This document shows positions 37,122-46,228 of a stretch of 64,000 nucleotides of DNA, in pieces. The stretch covers positions 1-64,000 of the forward strand of contig CAWAWG010000012.1 of NCBI GenBank assembly GCA_963785645.1, given 5' to 3'. Position 1 is the first letter of the stretch. Every line of letters starts with the position of its first letter. Source of the DNA: Trebonia sp963785645. Lineage in GTDB: Bacteria > Actinomycetota > Actinomycetes > Streptosporangiales > Streptosporangiaceae. The notes below the pieces were generated by a model, which had not been told where the DNA came from, did no database searches, and saw only the letters and a list, made by a program, of their open reading frames with translations. Position numbers and translations under genes: made by a program.

Positions 37122-38078
37122 GTGACGGAGAGTATCGAATCGGCCTTTTCTCGTAACGGAGGGCTGGCGACAACGGCCGAACTGCTCGCGCTAGGCGTAT
37201 CCAAGGACCAACTTCGCTGGTGGGCCCGCAATGGACAGGTCACGGCCCTAGCGCGGGGCGTCTACTCGCCGACCGCGTGGCTGAAAAAGATGGCCGATGA
37301 TCCACGCCGCATGCACGCCATCGCGGTCGGAGCCATGATCAAGCGGAACCCGGGCCTGGTCGCGAGCCACGAATCCGCCGCATATCTGCATGGAATCGAC
37401 TTGCTACTACCCACGACAGCAGCGATGCCCCGCGTCACGCTCACGCGCAGCTCAAAGGAACGCAACCACTCCCTGGTAGGCGGCGCACTCGTTCGGTTCG
37501 CGAAGTTGCCCGACGATCACGTCACCACCGCTCTGGGCGTACCTGTCACCACTATTGCCAGGACGGTTATGGACATCGCGCGGACGACCGGGTTCATGGA
37601 GGGTGTTGTGGCCGCGGACTCCGCGCTACGCACCCATGCTGTGGTCAAGGTCGAATTCGCGATTATCCTCGAAGACTGCGCGCAGTGGAAAGGCGTCGTC
37701 CGGGCTCGTAGCGTTCTCGACTTCTCGGACAGCCGCTCCGAGTCGGCGCTTGAGTCCGTCGCCCGGGTCAGGTTTGCCCAGTTCCGGATAAGGCCGCCGG
37801 GGTTGCAGGTGAATATCAGCGGGACACAGGGGTTCATCGGCCGGGCGGACTTCTGCTGGGAGGAATACCGGACGATCGCCGAGGCCGACGGCGCGCTGAA
37901 ATACGAAGAACAAGGTCGCGAGCGGGCCCGCGCCCAGTTGGCCAGGGATGAAAGGTTCCATGACGCCGGGTGGGGTACGTTCCACTTCACCTGGCGCGAG
38001 ATCTACCACGAACCGGCGCCCACCATCGACCGCCTACGCCGCACCTTCGCCCGCCACCGCCCGGACCGGGTTTCCTAG
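37122..38078 (+). CDS. AbiEi-type N-terminal regulator fused to a DUF559/PD-(D/E)XK-like domain
   Basis: About 318 residues. The N-terminal winged helix reads GGLATTAELLALGVSKDQLRWWARNGQVTALARGVY (in parts), the AbiEi antitoxin signature. A central region with HGIDLLLP and VPVTTIARTVMDIAR follows, as in that family. The C-terminus has RADFCWEEYRTIAEADGALKY, matching a nuclease-like D...ExDxxxK layout. Start GTG 37122 (VTESIES) fits relatives. No AbiEii nucleotidyltransferase toxin lies beside it, so it is solitary here. Whether the nuclease-like domain is active is unknown. Confidence 0.8.
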   Translation: MTESIESAFSRNGGLATTAELLALGVSKDQLRWWARNGQVTALARGVYSPTAWLKKMADDPRRMHAIAVGAMIKRNPGLVASHESAAYLHGIDLLLPTTAAMPRVTLTRSSKERNHSLVGGALVRFAKLPDDHVTTALGVPVTTIARTVMDIARTTGFMEGVVAADSALRTHAVVKVEFAIILEDCAQWKGVVRARSVLDFSDSRSESALESVARVRFAQFRIRPPGLQVNISGTQGFIGRADFCWEEYRTIAEADGALKYEEQGRERARAQLARDERFHDAGWGTFHFTWREIYHEPAPTIDRLRRTFARHRPDRVS

Positions 38079-38163
38079 TGGGTTAGGCGGGCCTGGCGGG
38101 ATCTGGCTGACGGTGCCGCTGGTGAAAACGCGCTCGTTGGGGGCCGTCCCGGTTTCGCTGGAG

Positions 38164-38745
38164 TTACGCCGGGTCGGGGTGGTACTCGTTCTGGGCTTCG
38201 GTTAGGCCCTTGGTGATCAGGGCCTCTACGGCGTCGGCGCAGCGGTCAAGGGCGAAGGGGAGTTCCTTGCGCTCGGTGGCCGAGAAGTCTTTGAGGACGA
38301 AGGCGGCCGGGTCCATGCGGCCCGGGGGGCGGCCGATGCCGAAGCGTGCGCGGTAGTAGTCACGGGTGCCGAGCGACGATGTGATCGAGCGCAGGCCGTT
38401 GTGGCCGTTGTCGCCGCCGCCGAGTTTGAGGCGTACCCCGCCGAACGAGACATCGAGCTCGTCGTGAATTACCACCAGTCGTTCGGGAGAAAGCTTGTAA
38501 AACCCGAGCAGGGCGGCGACGGGACCACCGGAGAGGTTCATGTACGAGTGCGGCCTGGCCAAGGTAACCGGCTGGCCGGACAGGCGGCCCTCGGCTATGT
38601 CGTTGCGGGTGCGGTGCGACTTGAAGCGGGCACCGATCCGCTCGGCGAGCAGGGCCAGGACCAGCTGACCGGCGTTGTGCCGGTTACCCGCGTACTCCGG
38701 CCCCGGATTGCCCAGGCCGACGATGATCCAGCGTTCGTCAGTCAT
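38164..38745 (-). CDS. pth: Peptidyl-tRNA hydrolase
   Basis: A 193-residue enzyme of the usual Pth length. Conserved parts: IIVGLGNPGPEYAGNRHNAG with the catalytic His, LARPHSYMNLSGG, VIHDELDVSFG and GGGDNGHNGLRSI. It releases tRNA from stalled peptidyl-tRNA. It follows rplY on the minus strand, the standard actinomycete order. Confidence 0.96.
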   Translation of the reverse strand: MTDERWIIVGLGNPGPEYAGNRHNAGQLVLALLAERIGARFKSHRTRNDIAEGRLSGQPVTLARPHSYMNLSGGPVAALLGFYKLSPERLVVIHDELDVSFGGVRLKLGGGDNGHNGLRSITSSLGTRDYYRARFGIGRPPGRMDPAAFVLKDFSATERKELPFALDRCADAVEALITKGLTEAQNEYHPDPA

Positions 38746-38810
38746 GTGAAGGGCCTATCGCATGCTGGCGGGGTGCGGTGTACCCGCGCCCCGCCGGGCT
38801 TGCGTGGTCG

Positions 38811-39432
38811 TTACTCGGCCTCGGCCTCGGCGGAAGCCTCAGCGCCCTCGCCCTCGGCCGCCTCGCCCTCGGCGGCCTCGCCGCAGGTCGGCGGTCGGCT
38901 GGGCGGTCACGTGCAGGACCAGGGCCTCCGGGTCCGTCACGAGCGTGGTGCCCGGCGGCAGCGCGATGTCCTTGGCGTGGACGACCGTGCCGATCTCGGC
39001 GCCTTCGACATCCACGTCGACGCCGTCCGGGAGGTTCGTCGCCTCGGCCTCGACGGCGATCTGCACGAGCTGCTGGTCGAGCAGGCCACCGGAGAACACC
39101 TCGCCGGATACCCGGACGGCGATTTCAACGGTTACCTTCTCGCCGCGGCGGACCTCGATGAGGTCAACGTGCTCGATGAAGCCGAGGATGGCGTCCCGCT
39201 GCACGGCCTTCGGCAGGGCGAGCACGGGCCTGCCGCCGAGACCCGCGATGCTGATGAGCACGTTGGGGGTCTTCAGCGCGATCATGAGCTCGTGCCCAGG
39301 CAGCGTGAAGTGGCGGTTCTCTGCGCCGTGGCCGTACATGACGCCAGGCACACGACCCGCCCGGCGGATACTGCGGGACGGCCCCTTGCCGAACTCGGTG
39401 CGCGGCTCGGCTTCGATACGGACCTCAGGCAC
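38811..39432 (-). CDS. rplY: Large ribosomal subunit protein bL25 (general stress CTC form), late frameshift
   Basis: About 206 residues when the late frameshift is repaired. The N-terminus EPRTEFGKGPSRSIRRAGRVPGVMYG is the bL25 fold; the CTC extension follows, through VVHAKDIALPPGTTLV. At about 38881 one extra C moves the frame into an Arg-rich run; the other frame gives an acidic tail (AAEGEGAEASAEAEAE) ending in TAA at 38811, as in relatives. It binds 5S rRNA. Confidence 0.92.
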
Positions 39433-39461
39433 GGTCAGTCACTCCTCATTAGGTACATGCT

Positions 39462-39494
39462 GTTATCTCCACGGGGGATGGCCCCCATAGCCCC
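39462..39494. repeat. CCCCCGGGGG-family repeat upstream of rplY
   Basis: One diverged copy (TTATCTCCACGGGGGATGGC followed by CCCCA) of the intergenic repeat found at 32.1, 33.8, 43.6, 44.6 and 46.2 kb. It lies 30 bp upstream of the rplY start. Confidence 0.6.
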
Positions 39495-39566
39495 GATGCC
39501 TGCTCGATGGCGGAACCCGTAGGTCGGTCGGGTGAGAGGAGACGCCAGCGAAGTCTAGCCGGCAAA

Positions 39567-39651
39567 CAGCGTGCGCGCGGCTGCGAGCGTTCCGCAGCGT
39601 TCGTTCCCCGCTAAACGCCACGTGGCTAACTCTGCATCCGCGCGCACGCTG
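39567..39651. repeat. Perfect 14-bp inverted repeat after the PEATVG gene
   Basis: CAGCGTGCGCGCGG (39567-39580) and CCGCGCGCACGCTG (39638-39651), with a 57-nt loop, lie 3' of the small repeat gene on the minus strand and 5' of rplY. It may end the regulator/small-gene transcript, though the loop is long for a terminator. Confidence 0.5.
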
Positions 39652-39677
39652 TGATGCGACCTCGCTAAATGCGATGG

Positions 39678-39848
39678 TCAGTCCGCTGCGCCGCCCTGGT
39701 CCTCGGGACCTACGGTCGCTTCAGGACCCACCGTCGCCTCGGGACCTACAGTGGCCTCGGGACCCACCGTCGCCTCCGGACCCACAGTGGCCTCGGGACC
39801 CACCGTTGCCTCAGGGCCCACCGTCGCCTCAGGCTGCAATTCGCTCAT
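39678..39848 (-). CDS. Small protein of seven tandem PEATVG hexapeptides
   Basis: A 56-residue frame on the minus strand: MSELQ, then seven exact copies of PEATVG, then PEDQGGAAD and a stop. The nucleotide copies differ at third codon positions while the peptide is constant, a sign of selection on the protein. A GGAAGGA ribosome site lies about eight bases before ATG 39848. It lies about 200 bp downstream of the SARP regulator gene in the same direction. In Streptomyces the small repeat protein AfsS is encoded just after afsR; the position is analogous, but the repeat differs. No leader peptide, membrane segment or known domain is seen; function unknown. Confidence 0.75.
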   Translation of the reverse strand: MSELQPEATVGPEATVGPEATVGPEATVGPEATVGPEATVGPEATVGPEDQGGAAD

Positions 39849-40046
39849 TCTTCTCCCGTCCTTCCCCTAAATCCGGCCACGCGAGTGCCGGACCCGTCGC
39901 ATTCCCCAACAGAAGGGAATACCCGTGCGTGATCACACGTCCGCGCTGTTATTGATTATGGCCCGATATGCTGGCTAACGTCGCCAGATCTCGCTAATGC
40001 GCCAATGCGGTGGCAACTTCGCGCCCCGGCGCCTACTGCTCCCTAC

Positions 40047-43000
40047 CTAGGTAGACAGCGACGCGATCAGCTTGGCCGTCTCCGCCGCCTCCACGAGGTA
40101 TCCAATCTGCTCGAAGATCCTCAGTGCCTCGGTCAACGACGACCGCGCGTCGGCCGGTCTGCCAGTCTCGGTTTGTGCCGTACCGAGGCCTTGGAGTGTC
40201 AACGCTTCGCCGTCCAGCGCACCAGATGCCCGGTGCTTGGGTAGCGCTTCTTCGAATCTGGCAATCGCCTCATCAAGACGGCGCTGGCGCATGTAGACAA
40301 GTCCGAGATTGAACAGCGCGAACCCTTCCGTGATACCGCCGAATCCGCGGCTTATTTCAAGAGCCTCCTGATAGCAATCGGCGGCGGCATCAAGATCGTC
40401 AAGTTCGCGGTAAACCTCACCGAGATTGATCAGCGCGGTGCTGCGGAGGGAGCTAGCACCCATCGGCTCAAGCAGGGCCACCGCGCGCCGCATGTAGCGA
40501 AGCGCGTCCTCACCTGCCCCGCGCATCTTCAGGTATCCATCGCCGAGCACGATAGCGGTCTGGGCTTCGCCTCGCGCGTCGCCAAACTCCTGTCTTATGG
40601 CCAGTGCCCGCTCAAGGTGACCGAACGCTTCCGGATCACGCAAGTCTGACCAGTGCGAAGCCGATCTGATTGAGCGCCCAGGCCTCGACGAGCCGATCGC
40701 CCGTCTTCGATGCGCTCTCCGCCGCGACGCGGTGCACGGTCACGCAGTCCGCCCAGTTATTCCGTCGGTTGAACATCGGGAACAGGGTCGATGGCAGCCG
40801 ACTTGCGACCTCGTGAAGGCCGACGGCCGCCGCCTGGCGCGTAGCCGCGACTATGTTGTCGCGCTCGTCGTCGTACCAGGCCAGCGCGGCTTCCATGCTG
40901 GTGAACGTCAGTGGCGGGCGACCGGATGCCCGTGGCTCGCGGGGAACCTGGTACCGCTGCGGCGATACCGTGTCCGCAGCGGCTTGCGCGGTGTCCATGT
41001 ACCACCACAAGAGCCTGCTTATCGCCTCGTCCTGCGCGGCCTCGGATTCCTCCGCCTGGCTACGCTCCATGGCGTAGACCTTAAGTAGGTCGTGGAAGCG
41101 GTACCAGTCCGCGGCAGGAGACTCAAGCAGGTTGACATCGACCAGGCCTTCAAGAATCTTCGCAACGTCGTCTTCGGTTTCACCGAGCAGCGCTGCCGCG
41201 GCCTGGATGCTGATGGACTGGCCCTGCCAGAGGCTGAGCAGCCGGAATGCCCGGGCCGGGTCCGGGCCATGTCTGACGGTCCTGATGCTGTCGTAGCTGA
41301 CCTGGAAGCTGGAGCGGACCTCCAGGTCGCCGATCTTCAGCTCGTCCAGGCGGCGCTGCACGTTGCGGAGCCGGGCCGCGAGGGTGGCGATCTGCCAGTT
41401 CCGACGGGCCGCGAGCCGCGCCGCGCAGATCCGGACGGCCAGCGGCAGCCCGGCGCAGGCGACCAGGATCTCGGCGGTCGCGTCCGGCTCGGCGGCTGCC
41501 CGCTCCTCCCCCACGATCCGGGAGAAGAGTTCGAGCGCCTCCGGATCCGCTAGCACGTTCAGGTCCAGGTACCGGAGGCCCGCCAGGTCGGGGGTGCGGT
41601 TTCGCGTCGTGACCAGGACCGCGCAGGATGCGGAGCCCGGCAGCAGGTAGCGGACTTGTGCGGCGTCCTTGGCGTTGTCGAGCACGATGAGCACGCGGCG
41701 GCCGGCCAGCGTCGTCCGGTACAGCGCTGCCCGTTCGTCATCGCTTGTCGGCACCGCGTCGCCCTTGACACCAAGGTCATGCAGGAAGCGCGCCAGGACC
41801 TCACCCGGAGCGGCGGGCTGCGCGCTGGCGCCCTGCAGATCCACGTAGAGCTGACCGTCTGGGAAGCGGGCACTGACCTGATGGGCCGCGTGCACTGCCA
41901 GGGTGGTCTTGCCAAGTCCGGCCGCGCCGCTGACGACGGCGATCCGGACCGCGCCCGGGTTGGTGGTCTTCATACCGCCAAGTAGCAGCGCGGACAACTG
42001 GGCGGCGTGCGTCTCGCGTCCGGTGAAGTCCCCGATGTCCGCGGGAAGTTGAGCGGGAACCGGGGACGATCCCGCCGACACCTTCGTGGTGTGCAGCGAT
42101 TCCTCGGTCTCAAGCGGCACGGCGGAAAGCCCGGGCAAGGTGCCGACGGCGATGCTACCGGGCGCGTCACGGGCGGTGCCGCCGGCGGGCGCAGCGGCTT
42201 CTTGTGCGTGGGGGTCTTCCGGGGCACGAGCGGCCGCGGCCGACTTCGAGTCTGACCACGCCGCACCGGACGCCGCTGACGTCCCGGGCTCCGTCGGTGT
42301 GCCGGGCCTGCGCTGGCCCCCCGGTGCTGCGCGCCTGTCCCGTGGCGGGCTGGGCGGCCTGCCCGTCTTCGGGGATGGCGCGGCAGCCGGTCGGGTGGCT
42401 GGCGCGGAGTCGGCGGCGAGCAGGTCATGGAAGAGCCGCTGCAACTCGGCTCCGGGATCGACTCCGAGCTCGTCCGAGATCACCTGCTGCGCCTGGCTGT
42501 ACGTCTCCAGCGCCTGGGCGCGCCGCCCGGCGGCCTCGAGCGCGCGGATCAGCAGCGCCCAGAACCCTTCGCGCAGCGGGTTCGCGCCGACGAGGCTGCG
42601 CAGCTCCGGAATCACCTGCGCGGCCCGGCCGCAGGCCAGGTCGGCCTCAATCCGCAGTTCCGTCGCGGCGAGCCGCAGTTCCTCCGCCCGGTCGGCCTGC
42701 GATTCGAGCAGCGAGGTCCGCGGGACGTCGGCGAACAGCGGCCCGCGCCACAGTCCGAGCGCCTCACCGAGCAGCGCGGCGGCCCGTTGCGCATCGCTGG
42801 CCTCTAGCGCGCCCCGGCCGTTCGCGACGAGCAGCTCAAAGACCTGGCTATCCAGGTCCTCTCCCGATACTCGCAGCATGTATCCGGGAGCACGGTAAAT
42901 GAGGGCCTTGCTCTCCGTGTCGCCGAGAACCTTCTTCAGCCGGTGTACGTAAATGCTGACGAGGTTGTTCGCTGTACCAGGCGGGCTATCGCCCCACAGC

Positions 43001-43143
43001 TCATCGATCAGCGAATCGGTCGGTACGAGTTGCCCGTGGCGCAGCAGCAGCGCGGCAAGCAGCGACCGCCATTTGGCGGCGCTAATCGCCGTCCAGCCAT
43101 CCGGGGTCAGCACTTCAAGTGGACCCAAGATGCGGAAGCGCAT
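40047..43143 (-). CDS. AfsR/SARP-type regulator with BTAD, NB-ARC ATPase and TPR domains (one frameshift)
   Basis: About 1,030 residues. The N-terminus is an OmpR-like DNA-binding domain (MRFRILGPLEV to VLGDTESKALIYRAPGY) followed by the BTAD region to about residue 250. After a Pro/Ala linker comes an NB-ARC ATPase: P-loop VSGAAGLGKTTLAVHAAH, Walker B RRVLIVLDNAKDA. The C-terminus has TPR repeats; the frame breaks near 40640 (one extra base), and the second frame continues LRDPEAFGHLERALAIRQEFGD to 40047. Such regulators switch on secondary-metabolite or developmental genes in response to ATP state and phosphorylation. It interrupts the usual glmU-prs-rplY-pth order. Confidence 0.9.
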
Positions 43144-43192
43144 CAGACCCGCCCGTCCGAACGCACGCTGTCCTCCGGTTCTGTAGACCCCC

Positions 43193-43295
43193 ACTCAATC
43201 ATGACTCAAGCAGACGGTAAATCGCTGACGGCACGATGTGACGCACTCGCACCCGATTAATCCGATGGCTCCGCTCGGCTCAATCCTCGCTCAAT
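43193..43295. promoter_or_regulatory. Two SARP-type heptamer direct-repeat boxes upstream of the SARP gene
   Basis: Box 1: ACTCAAT (43193-43199), 4-bp spacer, ACTCAAG (43204-43210). Box 2: GCTCAAT (43278-43284), 4-bp spacer CCTC, GCTCAAT (43289-43295). Heptamers with 4-bp spacers, giving an 11-bp repeat, are the known binding geometry of SARP proteins. They lie 50 and 135 bp upstream of the SARP start, suggesting autoregulation (inference). Confidence 0.65.
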
Positions 43296-43528
43296 AGTTG
43301 GCTGGCAAGCTCTTCATCAGCGCCAGAAGCGCAGCGGGGACCGCGGGACCTGTGTCCCGCTCCGTGTTGGACGGTTACGCGGGGCACCGTTCAGCACGAA
43401 GCGGGGCACGGCCATCGCGGTGCGCTTCTGGCCAGGGGAGCTGGCGTTCGGGACCCCGGGGTGGAAGGTCCCGGGCGCCACAGAAGGCCCCGTCCCGCCA
43501 AACCGGGGAATGGCGGGGCGGGGCCCCA
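43296..43528. other. Non-coding stretch between the SARP boxes and the prs terminator hairpin
   Basis: No gene is supported. It contains several GC-rich short palindromes (for example CGGGACC/GGTCCCG around 43458-43479), consistent with untranslated or terminator sequence. Confidence 0.4.
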
Positions 43529-43578
43529 GCTGCCTGCGCGACCGGTGGAAAACCCCTCCTATCGGTCGCGCAGGCAGC
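43529..43578 (-). terminator. Hairpin downstream of prs
   Basis: GCTGCCTGCGCGACCG (43529-43544) pairs perfectly with CGGTCGCGCAGGCAGC (43563-43578); 18-nt loop. It lies about 28 bp after the prs stop on the minus strand, with no U-tract. The first arm is followed by a second GC-rich palindrome. Confidence 0.7.
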
Positions 43579-43579
43579 C

Positions 43580-43605
43580 ATATCTCCCGGGGGACGACCC
43601 CCCGG
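43580..43605. repeat. CCCCCGGGGG-family repeat at the 3' end of prs
   Basis: ATATCTCCCGGGGGACGACC plus CCCCGG, one copy of the dispersed intergenic family, abutting the prs stop codon. Confidence 0.65.
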
Positions 43606-44583
43606 TCAGCTTTGGCCGTCGAAGAGGCTGGTGACCGAGCCGTCGCTGAAGACCTCGTTGATGGCGCGGGCGATCAGCGGTGCGATGGACAGCACGGTCA
43701 GCTTGTCGAAACGCTTCTCCTGAGCCACCGGCAGGGTGTTGGTTATGACGACCTCGCTGATTCGCGAGTTCTTCAGGGTGTCGACGGCCGGCCCGGACAG
43801 CACGCCGTGCGTGGCGGCCACGATGACCCGGTCGGCGCCCTGCTCGAACAGCGCGTCCGCGGCCTTCACGATCGTCCCGCCCGTGTCGATCATGTCGTCC
43901 ACCAGGATGCAGGTCCGCCCCTTGACGTGACCGACCACCTCGAAGACCTTGACCTGGTTGGCCACGTCGGGGTCCCGCCGCTTGTGGATGATGGCCAGCG
44001 GCGTGCCGAGCCGGTCGGTCCAGCGCTCGCAGACCCGGACCCGCCCGGCGTCCGGTGCGACCACGGTCACGTTCCGCACGTTCAGCTTGGATTCCAGGTA
44101 GCCGGCGAGGATCGGCAGCGCGAACAGATGATCCACCGGCCCGTCGAAGAACCCCTGGATCTGCGCCGTGTGCAGGTCGACCGCCATGAGCCGGTCGGCG
44201 CCCGCGGTGGCGAACAGGTCCGCGATGAGCCGCGCCGAGATCGGTTCCCTGCCCCGGCTCTTCTTGTCCTGCCTGGCATAGCCGAAGAACGGCATGACCA
44301 CCGTGATCCGCTTGGCCGACGCCCGCTTGAGCGCGTCGACCATGATCAGCTGCTCCATGATCCACTGGTTGATCGGCGCAGTGTGGCTCTGCAGCACGAA
44401 GGCGTCGCATCCGCGGACCGACTCAAGGAAGCGGACCATGATCTCGCCGTTAGCGAAGTCAAACAGCTTCGCCGGCGCGGGATCGACTCCCATGCAGTCG
44501 GCGACCTCGGTGGCAAGCTCGGGAAAAGCCCGCCCGCCAAACAACATCATCTTCTTCTGGCTGGGCGCCGTCATGCCTGTCAC
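43606..44583 (-). CDS. prs: Ribose-phosphate pyrophosphokinase
   Basis: A 325-residue PRPP synthase. Conserved parts: FANGEIMVRFLESVRGCDAFVLQS, PFFGYARQDKKSRGREPISARL, the metal site DLHTAQIQGFFDGPVDHL and the PRPP motif CILVDDMIDTGGTI. It makes phosphoribosyl diphosphate for purine, pyrimidine, His and Trp synthesis. A start at 44571 (MTAPSQKK) is also possible. It follows glmU, as in most actinomycetes. Confidence 0.96.
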   Translation of the reverse strand: MTGMTAPSQKKMMLFGGRAFPELATEVADCMGVDPAPAKLFDFANGEIMVRFLESVRGCDAFVLQSHTAPINQWIMEQLIMVDALKRASAKRITVVMPFFGYARQDKKSRGREPISARLIADLFATAGADRLMAVDLHTAQIQGFFDGPVDHLFALPILAGYLESKLNVRNVTVVAPDAGRVRVCERWTDRLGTPLAIIHKRRDPDVANQVKVFEVVGHVKGRTCILVDDMIDTGGTIVKAADALFEQGADRVIVAATHGVLSGPAVDTLKNSRISEVVITNTLPVAQEKRFDKLTVLSIAPLIARAINEVFSDGSVTSLFDGQS

Positions 44584-44592
44584 CTGCGAGTG

Positions 44593-44700
44593 CTCCTATC
44601 TCCCGGGGCGACCCCTGTACCCCCGCTGTGATCTCCCCGAGGGCAATCCCCCGTACCTCCGCAGTATCTCCTGCGGGGCGCCCCCCGTACCCCCGTTACC
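44593..44700. repeat. Three CCCCCGGGGG-family repeats between glmU and prs
   Basis: Three diverged units in tandem, each starting TATCTCC or GATCTCC and followed by a GGGG...CCCC core and GTACCCCCG. They fill almost the whole glmU-prs gap, so they are part of the prs 5' leader on the minus strand. Confidence 0.65.
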
Positions 44701-44742
44701 GGCAGCGACCGGCTCCTGGAGGCATTTTTAACTTAAAGCGAT

Positions 44743-46167
44743 TTATCCGAACGGGTCCGTGTCGCTGCGTCCGCCGAACGTGACCCTTGCCGGTTGCGGA
44801 GCACCCAGCCGTCGGAATTGTGCTGGCGCCCCCTGGCTATCCCCAGATCGCCGGCCGAGCACATCCTCCTGGATCGCGGAACCCGCCGCCGTGTAAGCGC
44901 CGTCGCCAACCGTGACGGGAGCCACGAGCACCGTGTTGCTGCCGATGAAGGCGTTCTCGCCGACCTCGGTGTGGTGCTTATGCTGCCCGTCGTAGTTGGC
45001 GAAGATCGTCCCCGCGCCGACGTTCGCTCCGGCGCCGATGGTCGCGTCACCGACGTAGGTGAGGTGCGGGACCTTCGCGCCCGCACCGACATGCGACTTC
45101 TTAAGCTCCACGTAAGTGCCGATATGTGCGCCGTCCGCGATGCTGGCGCCTGGCCGCAGGTAGGCGAACGGCCCGATGGTGACCCGCGGGCCGATCGCCG
45201 ACTGCCGGCAGACCGCGTGCAGCAGCACGGCGTCTTCGCCGACCGTCGTGTCCTCGAGCAGGCAGCCGGGTCCGATCTTGGCCCCGGCACCGATCGCTGT
45301 CGTGCCCTCAAGCTGGGTCTCCGGGCCGATCTCGGCATCCTGGCCGATGGTGACGGTCACATCGATCCAGGCGGACGCCGGATCGATGACGGTGACCCCG
45401 GCGAGCATCCACTCCCGCAGGATCCGGTCGTTGAGCGCCCGCCGCGCCTGCGCCAGCTGGACCCGGTCGTTCACGCCCCTGATCTCCGCCGACTCGGCGG
45501 CAAGCATGGTGCCGACCGGGTGCCCGTCCCGGCGCAGGATCTCCACGACGTCGGTGAGGTACTCCTCATGCTGGCTGTTGTCGGTGGTCACCCGCTTGAT
45601 GGCGTCGGTGAGCAATGCCCCGTCGAACGCGTAGCACCCGGAGTTGGCCTCGTCGATGCCGCGCTCCGCTTCCGTGGCGTCCCGCTCCTCGACAATCCGC
45701 AGGAACTCACCCCCGGGGTCGCGCACAATCCGCCCGAAACCGGGGAAGTCGCCCCGTGCGGTCAGCACGGTGACCGCATTCCCGGCCGCGACATGACGGC
45801 GGGCAAGTTCGCCGAGCGTCTGCCCGCGCAGCAGCGGCATGTCACCGTAGGTGACGATCACCGTGCCGGTCATGGAACCGACGGACTCGATGACGGTCCG
45901 CACGGCGTGCCCCGTGCCGAGTTGCTGCTCCTGCACGACGATGTCCGCCTGCGGTGCGGCAGCTAGGGCCGCCGCGCTCACCTCTTCTTTCGCGTGTCCG
46001 ACGACGACCACGAGCCGCTCGGGGGCAAGCTCGCTCGCCGCCGCGATCGCGTGCCCGAGCAGGGACCGGCCGCACAGCGCGTGCAGAACCTTCGGGATGC
46101 GGGACTTCATCCGGGTGCCCTCACCCGCGGCGAGGACCACGACCGCGGCCAGGGAAGTTTCGCTCAC
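44743..46167 (-). CDS. glmU: Bifunctional UDP-N-acetylglucosamine pyrophosphorylase / glucosamine-1-phosphate acetyltransferase
   Basis: About 474 residues. The N-terminal uridyltransferase domain has VLAAGEGTRMKSRIPKVLH, YGDMPLL and QHEEYLTDVVEIL; the C-terminal left-handed beta-helix has VELKKSHVGAGAKVPHLTYVGDATIG and NYDGQHKHHTEVG, which hold acetyltransferase residues. It makes UDP-GlcNAc for the cell wall. GTG 46167 starts SETSLAAVVVLAAGEG; the frame upstream to 46308 looks untranslated. The C-terminal tail is short. Confidence 0.95.
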   Translation of the reverse strand: MSETSLAAVVVLAAGEGTRMKSRIPKVLHALCGRSLLGHAIAAASELAPERLVVVVGHAKEEVSAAALAAAPQADIVVQEQQLGTGHAVRTVIESVGSMTGTVIVTYGDMPLLRGQTLGELARRHVAAGNAVTVLTARGDFPGFGRIVRDPGGEFLRIVEERDATEAERGIDEANSGCYAFDGALLTDAIKRVTTDNSQHEEYLTDVVEILRRDGHPVGTMLAAESAEIRGVNDRVQLAQARRALNDRILREWMLAGVTVIDPASAWIDVTVTIGQDAEIGPETQLEGTTAIGAGAKIGPGCLLEDTTVGEDAVLLHAVCRQSAIGPRVTIGPFAYLRPGASIADGAHIGTYVELKKSHVGAGAKVPHLTYVGDATIGAGANVGAGTIFANYDGQHKHHTEVGENAFIGSNTVLVAPVTVGDGAYTAAGSAIQEDVLGRRSGDSQGAPAQFRRLGAPQPARVTFGGRSDTDPFG

Positions 46168-46228
46168 GGGCAACGCATCTCCTCGGTATCGCGCCGAACA
46201 CCTAGCGAGGCCATCTTCCCCCGTAGCC

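Noticed and set aside
39669..39932. Arg/Gly/His-rich plus-strand protein
   Set aside because: It is the antisense shadow of the minus-strand PEATVG repeat gene and has no ribosome site or codon bias.
40047..43143. Two genes: a SARP protein and a separate TPR protein
   Set aside because: The second frame begins exactly where the TPR part of AfsR-type proteins continues, there is no ribosome site, and deleting one base joins them.
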